Source: an uncultured Acetatifactor sp.
Lineage (GTDB): Bacteria > Bacillota > Clostridia > Lachnospirales > Lachnospiraceae
Length of the DNA stretch: 62,040 nucleotides
NCBI GenBank assembly: GCA_934402315.1
Contig: CAKRTS010000020.1
Coordinates: 1 to 62,040, forward strand
Direction: 5' to 3'
Position 1 is the stretch's first letter; each line of letters opens with the position of its first letter. The position numbers and the translations under genes are program-made. Positions 50,162 to 59,112 of this stretch are shown piece after piece. The notes under the pieces were generated by a model. It ran no database searches. It had not been told where the DNA came from and saw only the letters and a program-made list of their open reading frames with translations.

Positions 50162-50404
50162 ATGAACGCTAACAGTGCACAGCTCGACAATCTTGTTAAT
50201 CTTCTTGACGGATATGCCGCAAAGGGAGGACATCATCTGAATGTCAATGTGTTGAACAGAGATATGCTGTTAGATGCCCAGAAGCACCCTGAAAATTATC
50301 CGCAGCTGACCATCCGTGTCAGCGGTTATGCCGTAAACTTCATTAAGCTGACCCCGGAACAGCAGGCAGATGTCATCAGCCGTACCTTCCATGAAGGAAT
50401 GTAG
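50162..50404 (+). CDS. grcA: Autonomous glycyl radical cofactor, GrcA/YfiD type
   Basis: An 80-residue stand-alone copy of the C-terminal end of pyruvate formate-lyase. It carries the radical motif RVSGYAV with Gly55 as the predicted radical site, followed by [22 protein letters not shown]. The N-terminal part ([40 protein letters not shown]) matches the region before the motif in glycyl-radical enzymes. In E. coli such a protein replaces the damaged end of pyruvate formate-lyase after oxygen exposure. At 80 residues it is shorter than E. coli GrcA (127). Divergent from spoIIIA; no formate-lyase gene is nearby. Strong AGGAGG. Confidence 0.9.
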   Translation: MNANSAQLDNLVNLLDGYAAKGGHHLNVNVLNRDMLLDAQKHPENYPQLTIRVSGYAVNFIKLTPEQQADVISRTFHEGM

Positions 50405-50413
50405 CACGGACGC

Positions 50414-50446
50414 AAAAAGGAGCAGCCCTCAAAGCTGCTCCCTTTT
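50414..50446. terminator. Bidirectional terminator
   Basis: AAAAAGGAGCAGC (50414-50426), 7-base loop, GCTGCTCC (50434-50441) and CTTTTTA. It ends grcA on the plus strand and the transglutaminase-like gene on the minus strand. Confidence 0.88.
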
Positions 50447-50460
50447 TATTCCAATTCTTC

Positions 50461-51987
50461 TTAATAGCTATAGACATTATGGTATACGATATAATAGCCG
50501 CCGCCAAGCCGCTGCGCTTCGATCTGGATCACGAGATTCTCTCCTCCCATGTCCTTTAATGCCGCCTCGGCGTAATCCTTCCAGTAGGTTCCGCTGCTGT
50601 AGGCGCGTTCCACACCTCCCCACAGTTCCTCCGGAATAACGTTGTAGAACTGCCTGTCCCCGAGTCCGACCTGCTTTAGCTGGTTCGCGCAGTCCTTGAA
50701 ATAGGCATCCAGCGTGTCCAGCACCTCATCCTCACGAATCCCGGCATTTTTCAGCTTTTCCTGCCGCTCCTGCTCGGCAGTTCTCGCCGCCTCCGCCGCC
50801 TTTTCCTCCTCCGTCTTCTCCGGCTCGTGCCATTCCAACGGCTCCTGCGGGTCAGGGTTAATGTGGTCGTCCACAACGGAATCCACCGATGCCTGTTCCT
50901 GCTCGTCAACCGTGACATCCTCACAGGCGGGAAGATAGATGGAAAGCCCGGTTCTGACATGCGTTGCGGAATACTCGGAATCGGATTTATTGTAGTAATT
51001 GTAGGTAGCCGGTTCCGTATCGTCCCATGTCACATCCACATTCCGGTAGAGACTGCCGATTTTCACAATATTCCATGCGTGATCCTCTCCCGCAAAGCCT
51101 GTGCAGTAATAGCAGGGAATCTGCAGCTGCTGCATCAAATACTGGAATGCTCTGGCATAACCGGCGCAGACACTCTTTCCGAGGACGATCGCACTGTAGG
51201 CGCTCTGGTTCATCTTTGCCTGTGCATCGTACTCCACAATCTGCATCAGGGCATCATGCACGAACCGCTCCTTGTCATACTCTGTCTGGGCATCCGCCCC
51301 CTGCGACAGAATCTCATTGACCCTTGCATCAAAGATCTGCTTTGCGCCCTCGAGGTCATCAGCGGTCTCATTATATTTCAGCTGGATTTCCACACAGATT
51401 CCGGTCTTAAGATATTTACAGGAAAACTGGGCATCCAGCCAGAAAAGCTCAGGATGGTCGTTGTATACCGCCTCGACCACATTGTTCGCCTGTTCCATCG
51501 TCACAGCGACAACCGGCGTAAACGCGGCATTCAGATTCAAGGCGTTGGAATAAACCTGACGGTACAGTGACTGTAAAGTCTCGTCCAGCATTGCATAATA
51601 GGGATAGTACTCCGGGGAAAAGCTTAAGCCCTCTCCCGTGTCCCCGGTTGCAAGGATCTCGCTGAGATTGTCCGCCTCCTGCTGCCCGATCTTCTCGCTG
51701 TCCGAGGTTACCGGCTGGAAGCCGCTGCGTCCGCTGACCTCCTCAGGAACCGTCTGCGGCAGGGTGTCCGGTACAACGTACCTTCCAGAACTGCTGTCCG
51801 CCGCGGTCTCGGGCGGAACAATGCCGCTCTCGTCTCCGGCTGCCTGTGCCGGATCTGCCTGCAGCTGCTGAACCTTACCCGCCAGCCATTCCGTCAGCGA
51901 GGGATTCAGGGCACAGACGAGGATTGCGAGACTTCCCGCCAGCATGATCCCCACGATCGTATATAGAATCCGTTTCAATATCTTCAT
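50461..51987 (-). CDS. Secreted or anchored transglutaminase-like protein
   Basis: An N-terminal membrane helix (about 8-28) without lipobox, then a Pro/Ser/Glu linker (about 45-110), a helical part with HPELFWLDAQFS, and a transglutaminase core (about 265-335): Cys in SVCAGYARAFQYLM, His in EDHAWNIVKI, Asp in RNVDVTWDD. A charged Glu/Lys coiled coil (about 395-430) follows and a final beta domain (VIQIEAQRLGGGYYIVYHN). Paralogue of the gene at 40798-42039. Two such proteins lie on either side of spoIIIA, but nothing ties them to spores directly. Confidence 0.85.
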   Translation of the reverse strand: MKILKRILYTIVGIMLAGSLAILVCALNPSLTEWLAGKVQQLQADPAQAAGDESGIVPPETAADSSSGRYVVPDTLPQTVPEEVSGRSGFQPVTSDSEKIGQQEADNLSEILATGDTGEGLSFSPEYYPYYAMLDETLQSLYRQVYSNALNLNAAFTPVVAVTMEQANNVVEAVYNDHPELFWLDAQFSCKYLKTGICVEIQLKYNETADDLEGAKQIFDARVNEILSQGADAQTEYDKERFVHDALMQIVEYDAQAKMNQSAYSAIVLGKSVCAGYARAFQYLMQQLQIPCYYCTGFAGEDHAWNIVKIGSLYRNVDVTWDDTEPATYNYYNKSDSEYSATHVRTGLSIYLPACEDVTVDEQEQASVDSVVDDHINPDPQEPLEWHEPEKTEEEKAAEAARTAEQERQEKLKNAGIREDEVLDTLDAYFKDCANQLKQVGLGDRQFYNVIPEELWGGVERAYSSGTYWKDYAEAALKDMGGENLVIQIEAQRLGGGYYIVYHNVYSY

Positions 51988-52011
51988 AGCTTCATTCCCT
52001 TACACTTAACC

Positions 52012-52719
52012 TTAATACGCCCAGAAGCCGGCGATTCCGACAACAACGACTGCGGCGATCCAATACAGCATTGCGCCCACTGCTACTAAAATTGCAATGA
52101 TCGCAATCCATCTCACTAATACCTGTCTGGAGGACTCCCCCTGCTTACGGAGTGCAACAATCGCAAAGATAAGCCCCAGAATCGGAACGGACCACGCAAA
52201 CATGATCGCCAATATTGCCCAAAAAAGTGCAACCTGTCCTGTACCCTCTCTGCCGGCAGAAGACCCCGGCGCTGCCGTTGCCTGACTTGTTACTCTTTGT
52301 CCCGCCGTTTCCTGTCCCGCCATTCTGGCTGACATATGTCTTCCAACATGGTGGCTGTTGTCGTGATGCAAGGGATCGGAGCCGACATGCCCGCTCGAAA
52401 GCTGGTCGCCCGTATTCACAAGCCGCCGGATCAGTTCATCCATGCTCTTTTTGTACTCCCTGCGGCTCGCTCCGCCGACACCGTCCAGATCCATCTCACC
52501 GCCGAAAGGATTTTTCAGCCATGCCTCCACATGCAGTTCTCCCGCAGCATAGGACCATTTCATATATCGGTCTCCGCCATGCCTGTCTTTCAAATAGTAG
52601 ACCATTTCCCCATTCCAGTCTGTTCTGGAGAACTGGTTGTGGTACACAAAGTCATCCATGACCATGCTTACCACATCAATCGGCTTATCAAGCTGAACAT
52701 CCTTCACATATCTGCCCAT
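52012..52719 (-). CDS. Membrane protein with N-terminal soluble domain
   Basis: The start is the ATG at 52719 with GAGGGGATAAG before it. The first about 95 residues (KDVQLDKPIDVVSMVMDDFV, WNGEMVYYLKDRHGGDRYMK, LHVEAWLKNPFGGEMDLDGV) form a compact beta-rich domain seen in small Clostridia membrane proteins. A disordered Ser/His/Gln linker (about 105-165) and two membrane helices follow (about 172-198, 208-233). I do not recognise the function. It stands between the transglutaminase-like gene (24 bp) and a CPBP protease gene. Confidence 0.7.
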   Translation of the reverse strand: MGRYVKDVQLDKPIDVVSMVMDDFVYHNQFSRTDWNGEMVYYLKDRHGGDRYMKWSYAAGELHVEAWLKNPFGGEMDLDGVGGASRREYKKSMDELIRRLVNTGDQLSSGHVGSDPLHHDNSHHVGRHMSARMAGQETAGQRVTSQATAAPGSSAGREGTGQVALFWAILAIMFAWSVPILGLIFAIVALRKQGESSRQVLVRWIAIIAILVAVGAMLYWIAAVVVVGIAGFWAY

Positions 52720-52907
52720 TCGTCTTATCCCCTCGTCTGTCGCCTTTCTCTTTATACTGCACTTTTCTTGATTGTAGCACACCTGTTCCAAAAAGGAAAC
52801 TATATTGCCCTTTGTAATTTGCACTTTTTCCCATAAGTTCTGGAAAGCAACAGTCAATCATGCTATAAATACTTTCGATGACAGATGCGGCTGCTACTCC
52901 GACGACA

Positions 52908-53618
52908 TCAGCAACAGCCTTCCGACCTCCAGAGCCACAGCGCATACCCTACGGAGATCACCGTAATCACGATACAGATCACAAGCTGATAGGTCATCGT
53001 CTCGCCGCTCCTGTTGGCAAACGCCGCCAACGCATTAAATACACCGTGGAAAATACAGCACGGCAGCAGCTGCTTCGTTCTGATGACAAAGACAGACAGC
53101 ATCAGACCGATTGCCATCGCATAAATCAGCTGTAAAAGCGTCTCATAAACATCTTTGCCGTTCAGCAGATTGACAATATGCCCCAGCCCGAAGGTCAGTG
53201 AAGATATGATGATCGCCTGTCTGACCGAACTTTGCAGGAGTGTATGGAGCAGATAGCCGCGGAAAAGAATTTCCTCGACAAATCCGACGCAGAGCATGCC
53301 CAATATGTAAAGCACCGTCTCCACCGGTTCAAAGCGAAAGGCAATTCCGTTCCATAGATTAATCGTTGCAAGTATCACCATCGGCAGCAGGAACAGCGTT
53401 TTGCCCCAGTTCATGGAAACCGACGGACAGAAGCCATATGCTTTCAGCTTCTTCCCCCGCGCCATTGAAAAGATCAGCTCCGCGAGGATCAGCGCCGCAG
53501 GGATCACACGCCATCCCTGACTCTCGCTGTCCGCAAAAATATTCTCGCACACCGACATTACAACTACATAAATTATAATCTGAATCAAAGTTATTCTCAA
53601 CTCTCTCTTGTTTTCCAT
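52908..53618 (-). CDS. CPBP family intramembrane metalloprotease (CAAX/Abi type)
   Basis: The start is the ATG at 53618 behind AGGAGAG. About seven helices. Motif 1 EEILFRG (two catalytic Glu, Arg) at about 127-133, motif 2 GLGHIVNL (His), motif 3 HGVFNALAAF (His, Asn). Roles in Firmicutes include peptide maturation and bacteriocin immunity. The TetR gene ends 33 bp upstream on the same strand, so the pair forms an operon. The stop is followed by 190 bp without a gene to the next start. Confidence 0.88.
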   Translation of the reverse strand: MENKRELRITLIQIIIYVVVMSVCENIFADSESQGWRVIPAALILAELIFSMARGKKLKAYGFCPSVSMNWGKTLFLLPMVILATINLWNGIAFRFEPVETVLYILGMLCVGFVEEILFRGYLLHTLLQSSVRQAIIISSLTFGLGHIVNLLNGKDVYETLLQLIYAMAIGLMLSVFVIRTKQLLPCCIFHGVFNALAAFANRSGETMTYQLVICIVITVISVGYALWLWRSEGCC

Positions 53619-53650
53619 CTTTCTCTCCTGATTTCCCTTTTCCTGTCTCA

Positions 53651-54190
53651 TTATTTGCTCTTCACGCGCAATATCTGAAGAATCGTCTCTTCGTCCGGCT
53701 CCATGGAATTATTTGCCACCATACTCGCTATCCCATGCACCAGAAAGAAACGCGCCGCAAAGATCTTCTTTGCCTGCTCCATGTCAACGCCCAGACCGGT
53801 TGAAAATTGCTGTAAAACCGGTTTCAGTTCCTCCGCACTCCAAAGATCATCAAAGGATTGGTTTGAAAAGGCGTCTACCTGAAAGAGAAACTTAAAAAGG
53901 TTCGGTTCTTCCATGGCAAAGTGAATATAATTCATACCGATCTCCATCATCGGATTCTCATAACGCCCCCGGATATCCATCAGTCTCCGGCTGTGTTCCT
54001 CATCCGTTCTGGCATATACTGCCCTCTTCAATTCCTCAATCGTAGCAAAATTGTACATGACCGGCTGTGTGGAACAATTCAGCCGCTGCGCAATCGACCG
54101 GGCATTAATATGCTCGATACCTCGTTCACGGATAATTTCATAGGCAGCCTCCAGAATCATTTCCTTGGTTATTTTTGTTTTTGGCGGCAC
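53651..54190 (-). CDS. TetR family transcriptional regulator
   Basis: N-terminal TetR HTH (KITKEMILEAAYEIIRERGI, NARSIAQRLNCSTQPVMYNF, about 5-50) and a C-terminal ligand domain with IGMNYIHFAMEEPNLFKFLF. The start is a GTG with AAAGGAGG 7 bases before. It lies before a CPBP protease gene and behind a promoter containing palindromic AT-rich arms, so it probably represses itself and the protease. 179 residues. Confidence 0.9.
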   Translation of the reverse strand: MPPKTKITKEMILEAAYEIIRERGIEHINARSIAQRLNCSTQPVMYNFATIEELKRAVYARTDEEHSRRLMDIRGRYENPMMEIGMNYIHFAMEEPNLFKFLFQVDAFSNQSFDDLWSAEELKPVLQQFSTGLGVDMEQAKKIFAARFFLVHGIASMVANNSMEPDEETILQILRVKSK

Positions 54191-54222
54191 CTCTATACCT
54201 CCTTTGTTATTTTATAACATGC

Positions 54223-54251
54223 ATTATATAACTAGAATTATATTAAGTCAA
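54223..54251 (-). promoter_or_regulatory. tetR-CPBP promoter
   Basis: On the minus strand: -35 TTGACT (54246-54251), 17-bp spacer, -10 TATAAT (54223-54228). ATATAA and TTATAT arms in the spacer and TATAA-N6-TTATA over the -10 region form overlapping palindromes that fit TetR binding. Confidence 0.78.
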
Positions 54252-54266
54252 GTACATTTTGAACAA

Positions 54267-54294
54267 GAAAAAAGCACCCGCCGAAGCAGCTGCT
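54267..54294 (-). terminator. Terminator of the GH43 gene
   Basis: On the minus strand AGCAGCTGC, TTCG tetraloop, GCGGGTGCT (one mismatch and one G-T pair), then TTTTTT. It lies 15 bp after the GH43 stop and before the tetR promoter. Confidence 0.75.
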
Positions 54295-54308
54295 CTTCTC
54301 TCTGTCTC

Positions 54309-55805
54309 CTATTCAAATGTAAATGCCGCTACCGCGATCTGTCCCACGCCCTCGTAGAAAAAGTAGATAGAGCGAATGCCGTCAGGAATATTGACATCCG
54401 CAGTCACACGCTTCCAGCCGTTTGCATATTCAATCGGGAAGCTGCCGCACTCGTCCCCGTCCAGTCTGGTTCTGAGTACAAGGCGCCCTGTGCCATATCC
54501 ATGATAGCGCACCGACATTTTTTTGACACCCTTGCAGTCAAAATATTTAAAGCCCATTACATTACCATTTTTAAAATTATTGACATAGGCATACTTTTCA
54601 TCCCGCAGATACAGGGAAACAGTCTTGTCATCTATCGGTTCATCTTCCACGACCGTGACAGCTGCACAGTAGGCATCTCCCCTGTCACCGCCGTCCTGCA
54701 TGATCTTCGGGAATCTGTCGTCCATCCATCCCGACCACGGCACGTAGGTGCAATCTGTCTCATTAGTAAACAGATTACACGCAATATAGGCCGGATACTC
54801 TCCTTCTGCCCTCAGCGGAGCCATACTACAGCAGGAGGTCATTTCCGCCTGAATGAAATTTCCACTTTCATCCGTCCGCAGTTTTTCAAAACAGCCTTGA
54901 CGGGAATAGTTCGTTCCATTTGTATGTCTGTGATAGAAAATGTACCATTCGCCCTCTATTTCCACCATACTTCCATGATTGTTTGCGCAATAAAAGGTTG
55001 TCTTTTCTGCGGGCTTGTAGGAATCAATATGAAGATCACCGTTGCTGACAAGCACACCGGCGTACTCGAATCCACCCGTTGGCCGGTCGCTCACAGCATA
55101 ACTGAGTTCATGAAACCATCTGGAAGAATAAATAAAGTAATACTTATCTCCCCTCTTACGGATGGAAGGTGCCTCAAAGAACTCATGCCCTTCAAAGCTT
55201 GTTCCTTTACTATACTGTGAACCCGGGACAATAAACACCGGTTCCTCAATAATTGTCAGCATATCCTCTCCCAGAACAGTCGCCATTGCGCCATGTCTGG
55301 AATCATCACCCACACCACAAAAACCGGTGTATAAGTATGTTCTGCCATTCTCTGTCAGCACACCGGGATCAAACTGCGGCTCATCTCCCGCACGTTCGCC
55401 GAGCCTTGAGCCATCCGCATAATGTACATGACCATAAAATTCATATTTTCCGGCAGGAGTATCGCATACTGCAACCGATACGATCCCAACAGAGCTTAGC
55501 ACATAATAGAGATAGTAACGCCCATCCGGTCCTACCGTTACGTCAGGTGCATATAAATTCCCCTGTCCATCTCCATTTTCAGGATCCTGATCCTTTCTGA
55601 ATATGATACCCTCATATCTCCAGTTTCCGAGATCATGCACAGCAGCAGACCAGCACACATAGTCCAGCATACAGTACACGTCTCCCCCTGATTTATCATG
55701 CGAACCGTACACATAAACCCTTCCGTCAAATACATAAGGCTCGCCATCCGGTACATACTCCCAAGAAGGCAGATATGGATTTGTTGGCTGTAATAGATTT
55801 TTCAT
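54309..55805 (-). CDS. Glycoside hydrolase family 43 protein
   Basis: Cytoplasmic five-blade propeller (about 1-330) of the GH43 type (arabinofuranosidases, xylosidases): base Asp in WEYVPDGEPYVF near residue 20, APDVTVGPDGRYYLYYV, DEPQFDPGVL with the central Asp, general acid Glu in FFEAPSIRKRGDKYYF and YIFYHRH. The C-terminal 150 residues are a beta-sandwich (YFDCKGVKKMSVRYHGYGTG, IYFFYEGVGQIAVAAFTFE), CBM6-like. There is no signal peptide, so the substrate is an imported oligosaccharide. The exact sugar cannot be read. CAGGAGG ribosome site. Confidence 0.9.
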   Translation of the reverse strand: MKNLLQPTNPYLPSWEYVPDGEPYVFDGRVYVYGSHDKSGGDVYCMLDYVCWSAAVHDLGNWRYEGIIFRKDQDPENGDGQGNLYAPDVTVGPDGRYYLYYVLSSVGIVSVAVCDTPAGKYEFYGHVHYADGSRLGERAGDEPQFDPGVLTENGRTYLYTGFCGVGDDSRHGAMATVLGEDMLTIIEEPVFIVPGSQYSKGTSFEGHEFFEAPSIRKRGDKYYFIYSSRWFHELSYAVSDRPTGGFEYAGVLVSNGDLHIDSYKPAEKTTFYCANNHGSMVEIEGEWYIFYHRHTNGTNYSRQGCFEKLRTDESGNFIQAEMTSCCSMAPLRAEGEYPAYIACNLFTNETDCTYVPWSGWMDDRFPKIMQDGGDRGDAYCAAVTVVEDEPIDDKTVSLYLRDEKYAYVNNFKNGNVMGFKYFDCKGVKKMSVRYHGYGTGRLVLRTRLDGDECGSFPIEYANGWKRVTADVNIPDGIRSIYFFYEGVGQIAVAAFTFE

Positions 55806-55903
55806 TCTTCCTCCTGACTATGCCCCAAAAGCACATGTAATTATTTTGCTTCTTTTATCTTAGCAGGGAAAACATTTTACTACAATACATTTTCAGACAA
55901 GAT

Positions 55904-56758
55904 TCAAATTTCTGTTAAAATCTTAATCAGGGATTTATGCGCCAGTTCAAAGGCCTCCGCACCGCTCAGTGTTTTCTTCCCGGAAGCCAGCTGCTCCCCT
56001 CTCTCAAGTCCCGCGAACCCGGAAAACTGAAACAGATGCGGTTCCAACGATAAAAATCCCAGATAACCGTCCGCATACAGATCTTTCAGAATTGCCGCGA
56101 CATTTCCATCTCCCATGCCCGCCGGAACGACATTGCCATTTACCGCCAGCGCATCCTTTACATGAATGTAGGCAATGTATTTTTTCAGTAATTCATATGC
56201 TTCCATGGTATCCTGCCCCGCCTGAACGAAGTTGGCAAAGTCGAAAACTGCCTTGAAATGCTCTCCGTAGAACTCATCCATAAGCTCCTTGCACTCCTTT
56301 GCCCTTTCGCCGTATATGCCCTTTTCATTCTCATGCAGCAATACCGCATCATTGGCAGAAGCGTAATCCACAAACCGCCCTATCTGCTCGAATACCTTCC
56401 CCTTATAGGCTTCCCGCATCCCTTCCGGTATGTAGAAACTGAACATGCGGATATTTTTGCATTCCATTTTATGGGCGACCTCGACGGCACGTCTGAACTC
56501 TTCAAAATGCTTTTCAAAGGAGTCCTCAATTCCGATCTTGCCAAGCGGCGAGCCGACTGCGGAAAGCGAAATTCCCGCACTGTCCAGTCTCTCTTTTATT
56601 TCCCTGAGCTTATCGTCGGAATGGTAGATCAGATTCTTTCCATCCACTCCGCGCATCTCCACATAATGTATGTCGAGCTTACGAAGTTCCTCTATCTGTC
56701 TTGTCAGACTGTCCGCAATCTCATCCGCAAACCCTGTGATCAGATACTCTCTTTTCAT
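55904..56758 (-). CDS. Sugar phosphate isomerase/epimerase family TIM barrel
   Basis: 284 residues in the AP-endonuclease-2/xylose-isomerase-like fold: ADEIADSLTRQIEELRKLDI, HYVEMRGVDGKN, VAHKMECKNIRMFSFYIPEG, LLHENEKGIYGERAKE (metal Glu), FKAVFDFANFVQAG (metal Asp), YIHVKDALAVNGNVVPAGMG (metal His) and FLSLEPHLF (metal Glu). Likely isomerises or epimerises a keto-sugar made by the neighbouring oxidoreductases. 17 bp after the upstream gene. Strong AGGAGG. Confidence 0.9.
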   Translation of the reverse strand: MKREYLITGFADEIADSLTRQIEELRKLDIHYVEMRGVDGKNLIYHSDDKLREIKERLDSAGISLSAVGSPLGKIGIEDSFEKHFEEFRRAVEVAHKMECKNIRMFSFYIPEGMREAYKGKVFEQIGRFVDYASANDAVLLHENEKGIYGERAKECKELMDEFYGEHFKAVFDFANFVQAGQDTMEAYELLKKYIAYIHVKDALAVNGNVVPAGMGDGNVAAILKDLYADGYLGFLSLEPHLFQFSGFAGLERGEQLASGKKTLSGAEAFELAHKSLIKILTEI

Positions 56759-56775
56759 TTCTTTTTAACCTCCTG

Positions 56776-57930
56776 CTAAAATGTGCCTGTTGTATCAAAT
56801 ACGATTCCCTTGTCTTCCTTCTTTGCGGACCGTGCACGTCTCTTATTCAGCTCTGCAAGGAAAAGTTCCTCATCAAACGGGATTTCAATCGTCCGGTCAA
56901 GCCACGAGGACAGGTGCATGGCATTCGACAAGGTCAGTCCGCGGATTCCCTCCGTTCCCTCTGCTACTAGTGGACCTCCATGTAAAATCCGGTCTGCAAA
57001 CGCCTTTAACACGCCTGCATGTTGTTCATTTTTTCCGTCCGTCTCAACCTCCACTCTGGTCATATCCGGTTTCTTGAAGCCTTCCTTTTCGGTCATGCAG
57101 AAAGTCCGTTCATTCTCGGCAAGCCTGTCATATATCAGTTTTCCGCCTTCACATACAATCTTCCCCATTTCAAAGGTCAGTTCCAGCCGGTTGGTTCCCG
57201 GCGCATCACCGGTAGTCGTCACAAACACTCCGGTCGCCCCGTTTTCATATTCCAGATAAGCGGTCACATCATCCTCCACCTCAATGTCATGCCATTTCGC
57301 CTCATGGCAGAATGCCCTGACCCTTACAGGCATACCGCATAACCATTGCAGCAAGTCCAGCTGATGCGGGCTCTGGTTTAACAGAACTCCGCCGCCTTCA
57401 CCGTCCCAGGTAGCCTTCCAGCCTGCCGCGTCATAATATGCCTGTGTCCGGTACCAGTCGGTAATGATCCAGTTGACACGCTTCATTGCCCCGAGTTCAC
57501 CGCTCTCGATCATGTCATGCAGCTTTCTGTAGACACAGTTCGTCCTCTGATTTAACATGATTGCAAATACTGCGCTGCTCCGTTTTGCAGCCTCATTCAT
57601 TTCTCTGACCTGTTTGGTATATACGCCTGCCGGCTTTTCGCTGATTGCGTGCACGCCATGCTCTAACGCATAAATCACATACTCCGGGTGAAAATAATGC
57701 GGTGTGGCAACCAATACCGCATCACAGGTTCCTGAATCAATCAGTTCCCTTCCGTCCGCAAAGATGTTCACCTCCGACGGAAGATTCTCTCGCGCCCAGT
57801 CCAGCCTGCACTGCCGGATATCCGCTACCGCAGTCAGCCTCATCTCCGGCACCTCTCCCCTTAAAATACTGTTGACATGGTTCGTGCCCATTCCACCGAT
57901 TCCGATAATTCCCAATCGTACCTGTTCCAT
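56776..57930 (-). CDS. Gfo/Idh/MocA family oxidoreductase (384 aa)
   Basis: NAD(P)-dependent sugar dehydrogenase fold. Nucleotide motif LGIIGIGGMGTNHV (6-19), DAVLVATPHYFH, the catalytic EKP motif in AISEKPAGVY (Lys), and the C-terminal domain with WDGEGGGVLLNQSPHQLDLLQWL (catalytic His region). Oxidises or reduces a sugar or inositol-like hydroxyl. Second of two such enzymes in the locus. AAGGAGAG ribosome site; 38 bp after the other oxidoreductase. Confidence 0.93.
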   Translation of the reverse strand: MEQVRLGIIGIGGMGTNHVNSILRGEVPEMRLTAVADIRQCRLDWARENLPSEVNIFADGRELIDSGTCDAVLVATPHYFHPEYVIYALEHGVHAISEKPAGVYTKQVREMNEAAKRSSAVFAIMLNQRTNCVYRKLHDMIESGELGAMKRVNWIITDWYRTQAYYDAAGWKATWDGEGGGVLLNQSPHQLDLLQWLCGMPVRVRAFCHEAKWHDIEVEDDVTAYLEYENGATGVFVTTTGDAPGTNRLELTFEMGKIVCEGGKLIYDRLAENERTFCMTEKEGFKKPDMTRVEVETDGKNEQHAGVLKAFADRILHGGPLVAEGTEGIRGLTLSNAMHLSSWLDRTIEIPFDEELFLAELNKRRARSAKKEDKGIVFDTTGTF

Positions 57931-57968
57931 ACTGTTCCTCTCCTTTTTACTGTCGCTGCTATATCCCC

Positions 57969-58973
57969 TTATCTCGGTGCTTTTCCCGCCGCCTCATAGA
58001 TACGCATCATTGTGTCAAAGGTGTTCTCCACACCGCTCAGATTTCCCTGATAACTTCTTCCCTCCTCCAGACATCGGTAAAAATCATTGATGCAGCTTAG
58101 GTGTCCGCATCCCCAGTAATCCTTTCCGATACCGTGCCCGCTCTCACACGGATATTCTTCCACCCCCTTCTCCGGCGTCCATAGCGTCAGCCGGGAACCA
58201 TTCATGGTAATCCGTCCTCTCTCACCCTCAAGCTCCAGAAAGACCGGTGCATCCGCCGCATAGCCGTTCGATGCGTAAAAGCACGCCCTGCCTCCCTGTG
58301 CAAAGGACATCCACGCCTCCACCGTGTCCTCGACTTCAATGAGTCCCTGTAAATGGTGATTTGACAGGGAGGCCGCCACCTGCTCCGGTCTCCCAAAATA
58401 CCGCAGCAGCAAATCCAGCGTGTGAACAGACTGGTTGATCAGAGCACCCCCGCCCTCCGTCATCCATCTTCCTTTCCACTGACTGCCCGCATAATAAGCC
58501 TCATCCCTGCGCCATGTCACAAAGGCCCGCGCCCCTTTTACCTCTCCGATTTTTCCTTCCGCAAGCATCCGATCCATCTCCAGCGTCGTTTTATTGTAAC
58601 GGTTCTGAAAGCAAAAACCGAGCTTTCCCGGATGTCTTCTGTCCTCTTTCTTCAACCCCTCAAATTGTTCTCTCGATATTGCACAGGGCTTCTCCATAAA
58701 CACCGATTTTCCATGCCGAAGCAGTTCCGCCGCCATCGGCGCATGTAAAAAATGCGGTGTGCAGATATGTACTACATCAAGCTCCGCTTCACAGAGAGCA
58801 TGCCAATCCGTATAAACTTCTGCTTTTCCGCCTGCGTACTCTTTTGACAGTTCTTCCGCCCTGCCCGCCTCCGTATCACAGACCGCCGTCAGTTTGGCAT
58901 CTTTCATGTTCTGTATCACCCAGCCATGTACCCGCGCAATATTACCGCATCCGATAATACCGACCTTTTTCAC
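57969..58973 (-). CDS. Gfo/Idh/MocA family oxidoreductase (334 aa), GTG start
   Basis: The start is the GTG at 58973 with AAGGAGG before it; the longer reading crosses the promoter region and is rejected. VGIIGCGNIARVHG (4-17), DVVHICTPHFLH, FMEKPCAIS (catalytic Lys), MTEGGGALINQSVHTLDLLL. First gene of the locus, divergent from the AraC regulator. With the second oxidoreductase, the isomerase and GH43 it forms a short sugar pathway: the glycosidase frees a sugar, and oxidation, isomerisation and reduction reshape it. No transporter is present. Confidence 0.92.
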   Translation of the reverse strand: MKKVGIIGCGNIARVHGWVIQNMKDAKLTAVCDTEAGRAEELSKEYAGGKAEVYTDWHALCEAELDVVHICTPHFLHAPMAAELLRHGKSVFMEKPCAISREQFEGLKKEDRRHPGKLGFCFQNRYNKTTLEMDRMLAEGKIGEVKGARAFVTWRRDEAYYAGSQWKGRWMTEGGGALINQSVHTLDLLLRYFGRPEQVAASLSNHHLQGLIEVEDTVEAWMSFAQGGRACFYASNGYAADAPVFLELEGERGRITMNGSRLTLWTPEKGVEEYPCESGHGIGKDYWGCGHLSCINDFYRCLEEGRSYQGNLSGVENTFDTMMRIYEAAGKAPR

Positions 58974-59031
58974 GTCATCCTCCTTGCCTATCACAAAACC
59001 TGTCTCCCCGAAAACTCTTTTGTTAAAGCTA

Positions 59032-59075
59032 TTGTAAAGCATTTGAAAATGGAATAATATGTATATAAAATACAT
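59032..59075 (+). promoter_or_regulatory. araC promoter and ATGTAT-N5-ATACAT palindrome
   Basis: -35 TTGTAA (59032-59037), 17-bp spacer, -10 TAATAT (59055-59060). ATGTAT-ATAAA-ATACAT (59059-59075) covers the start of RNA and could be an operator serving both divergent transcripts. Confidence 0.55.
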
Positions 59076-59112
59076 GATTTATGTTATTTTCCGACCTATA
59101 AGGAGTTTACAG

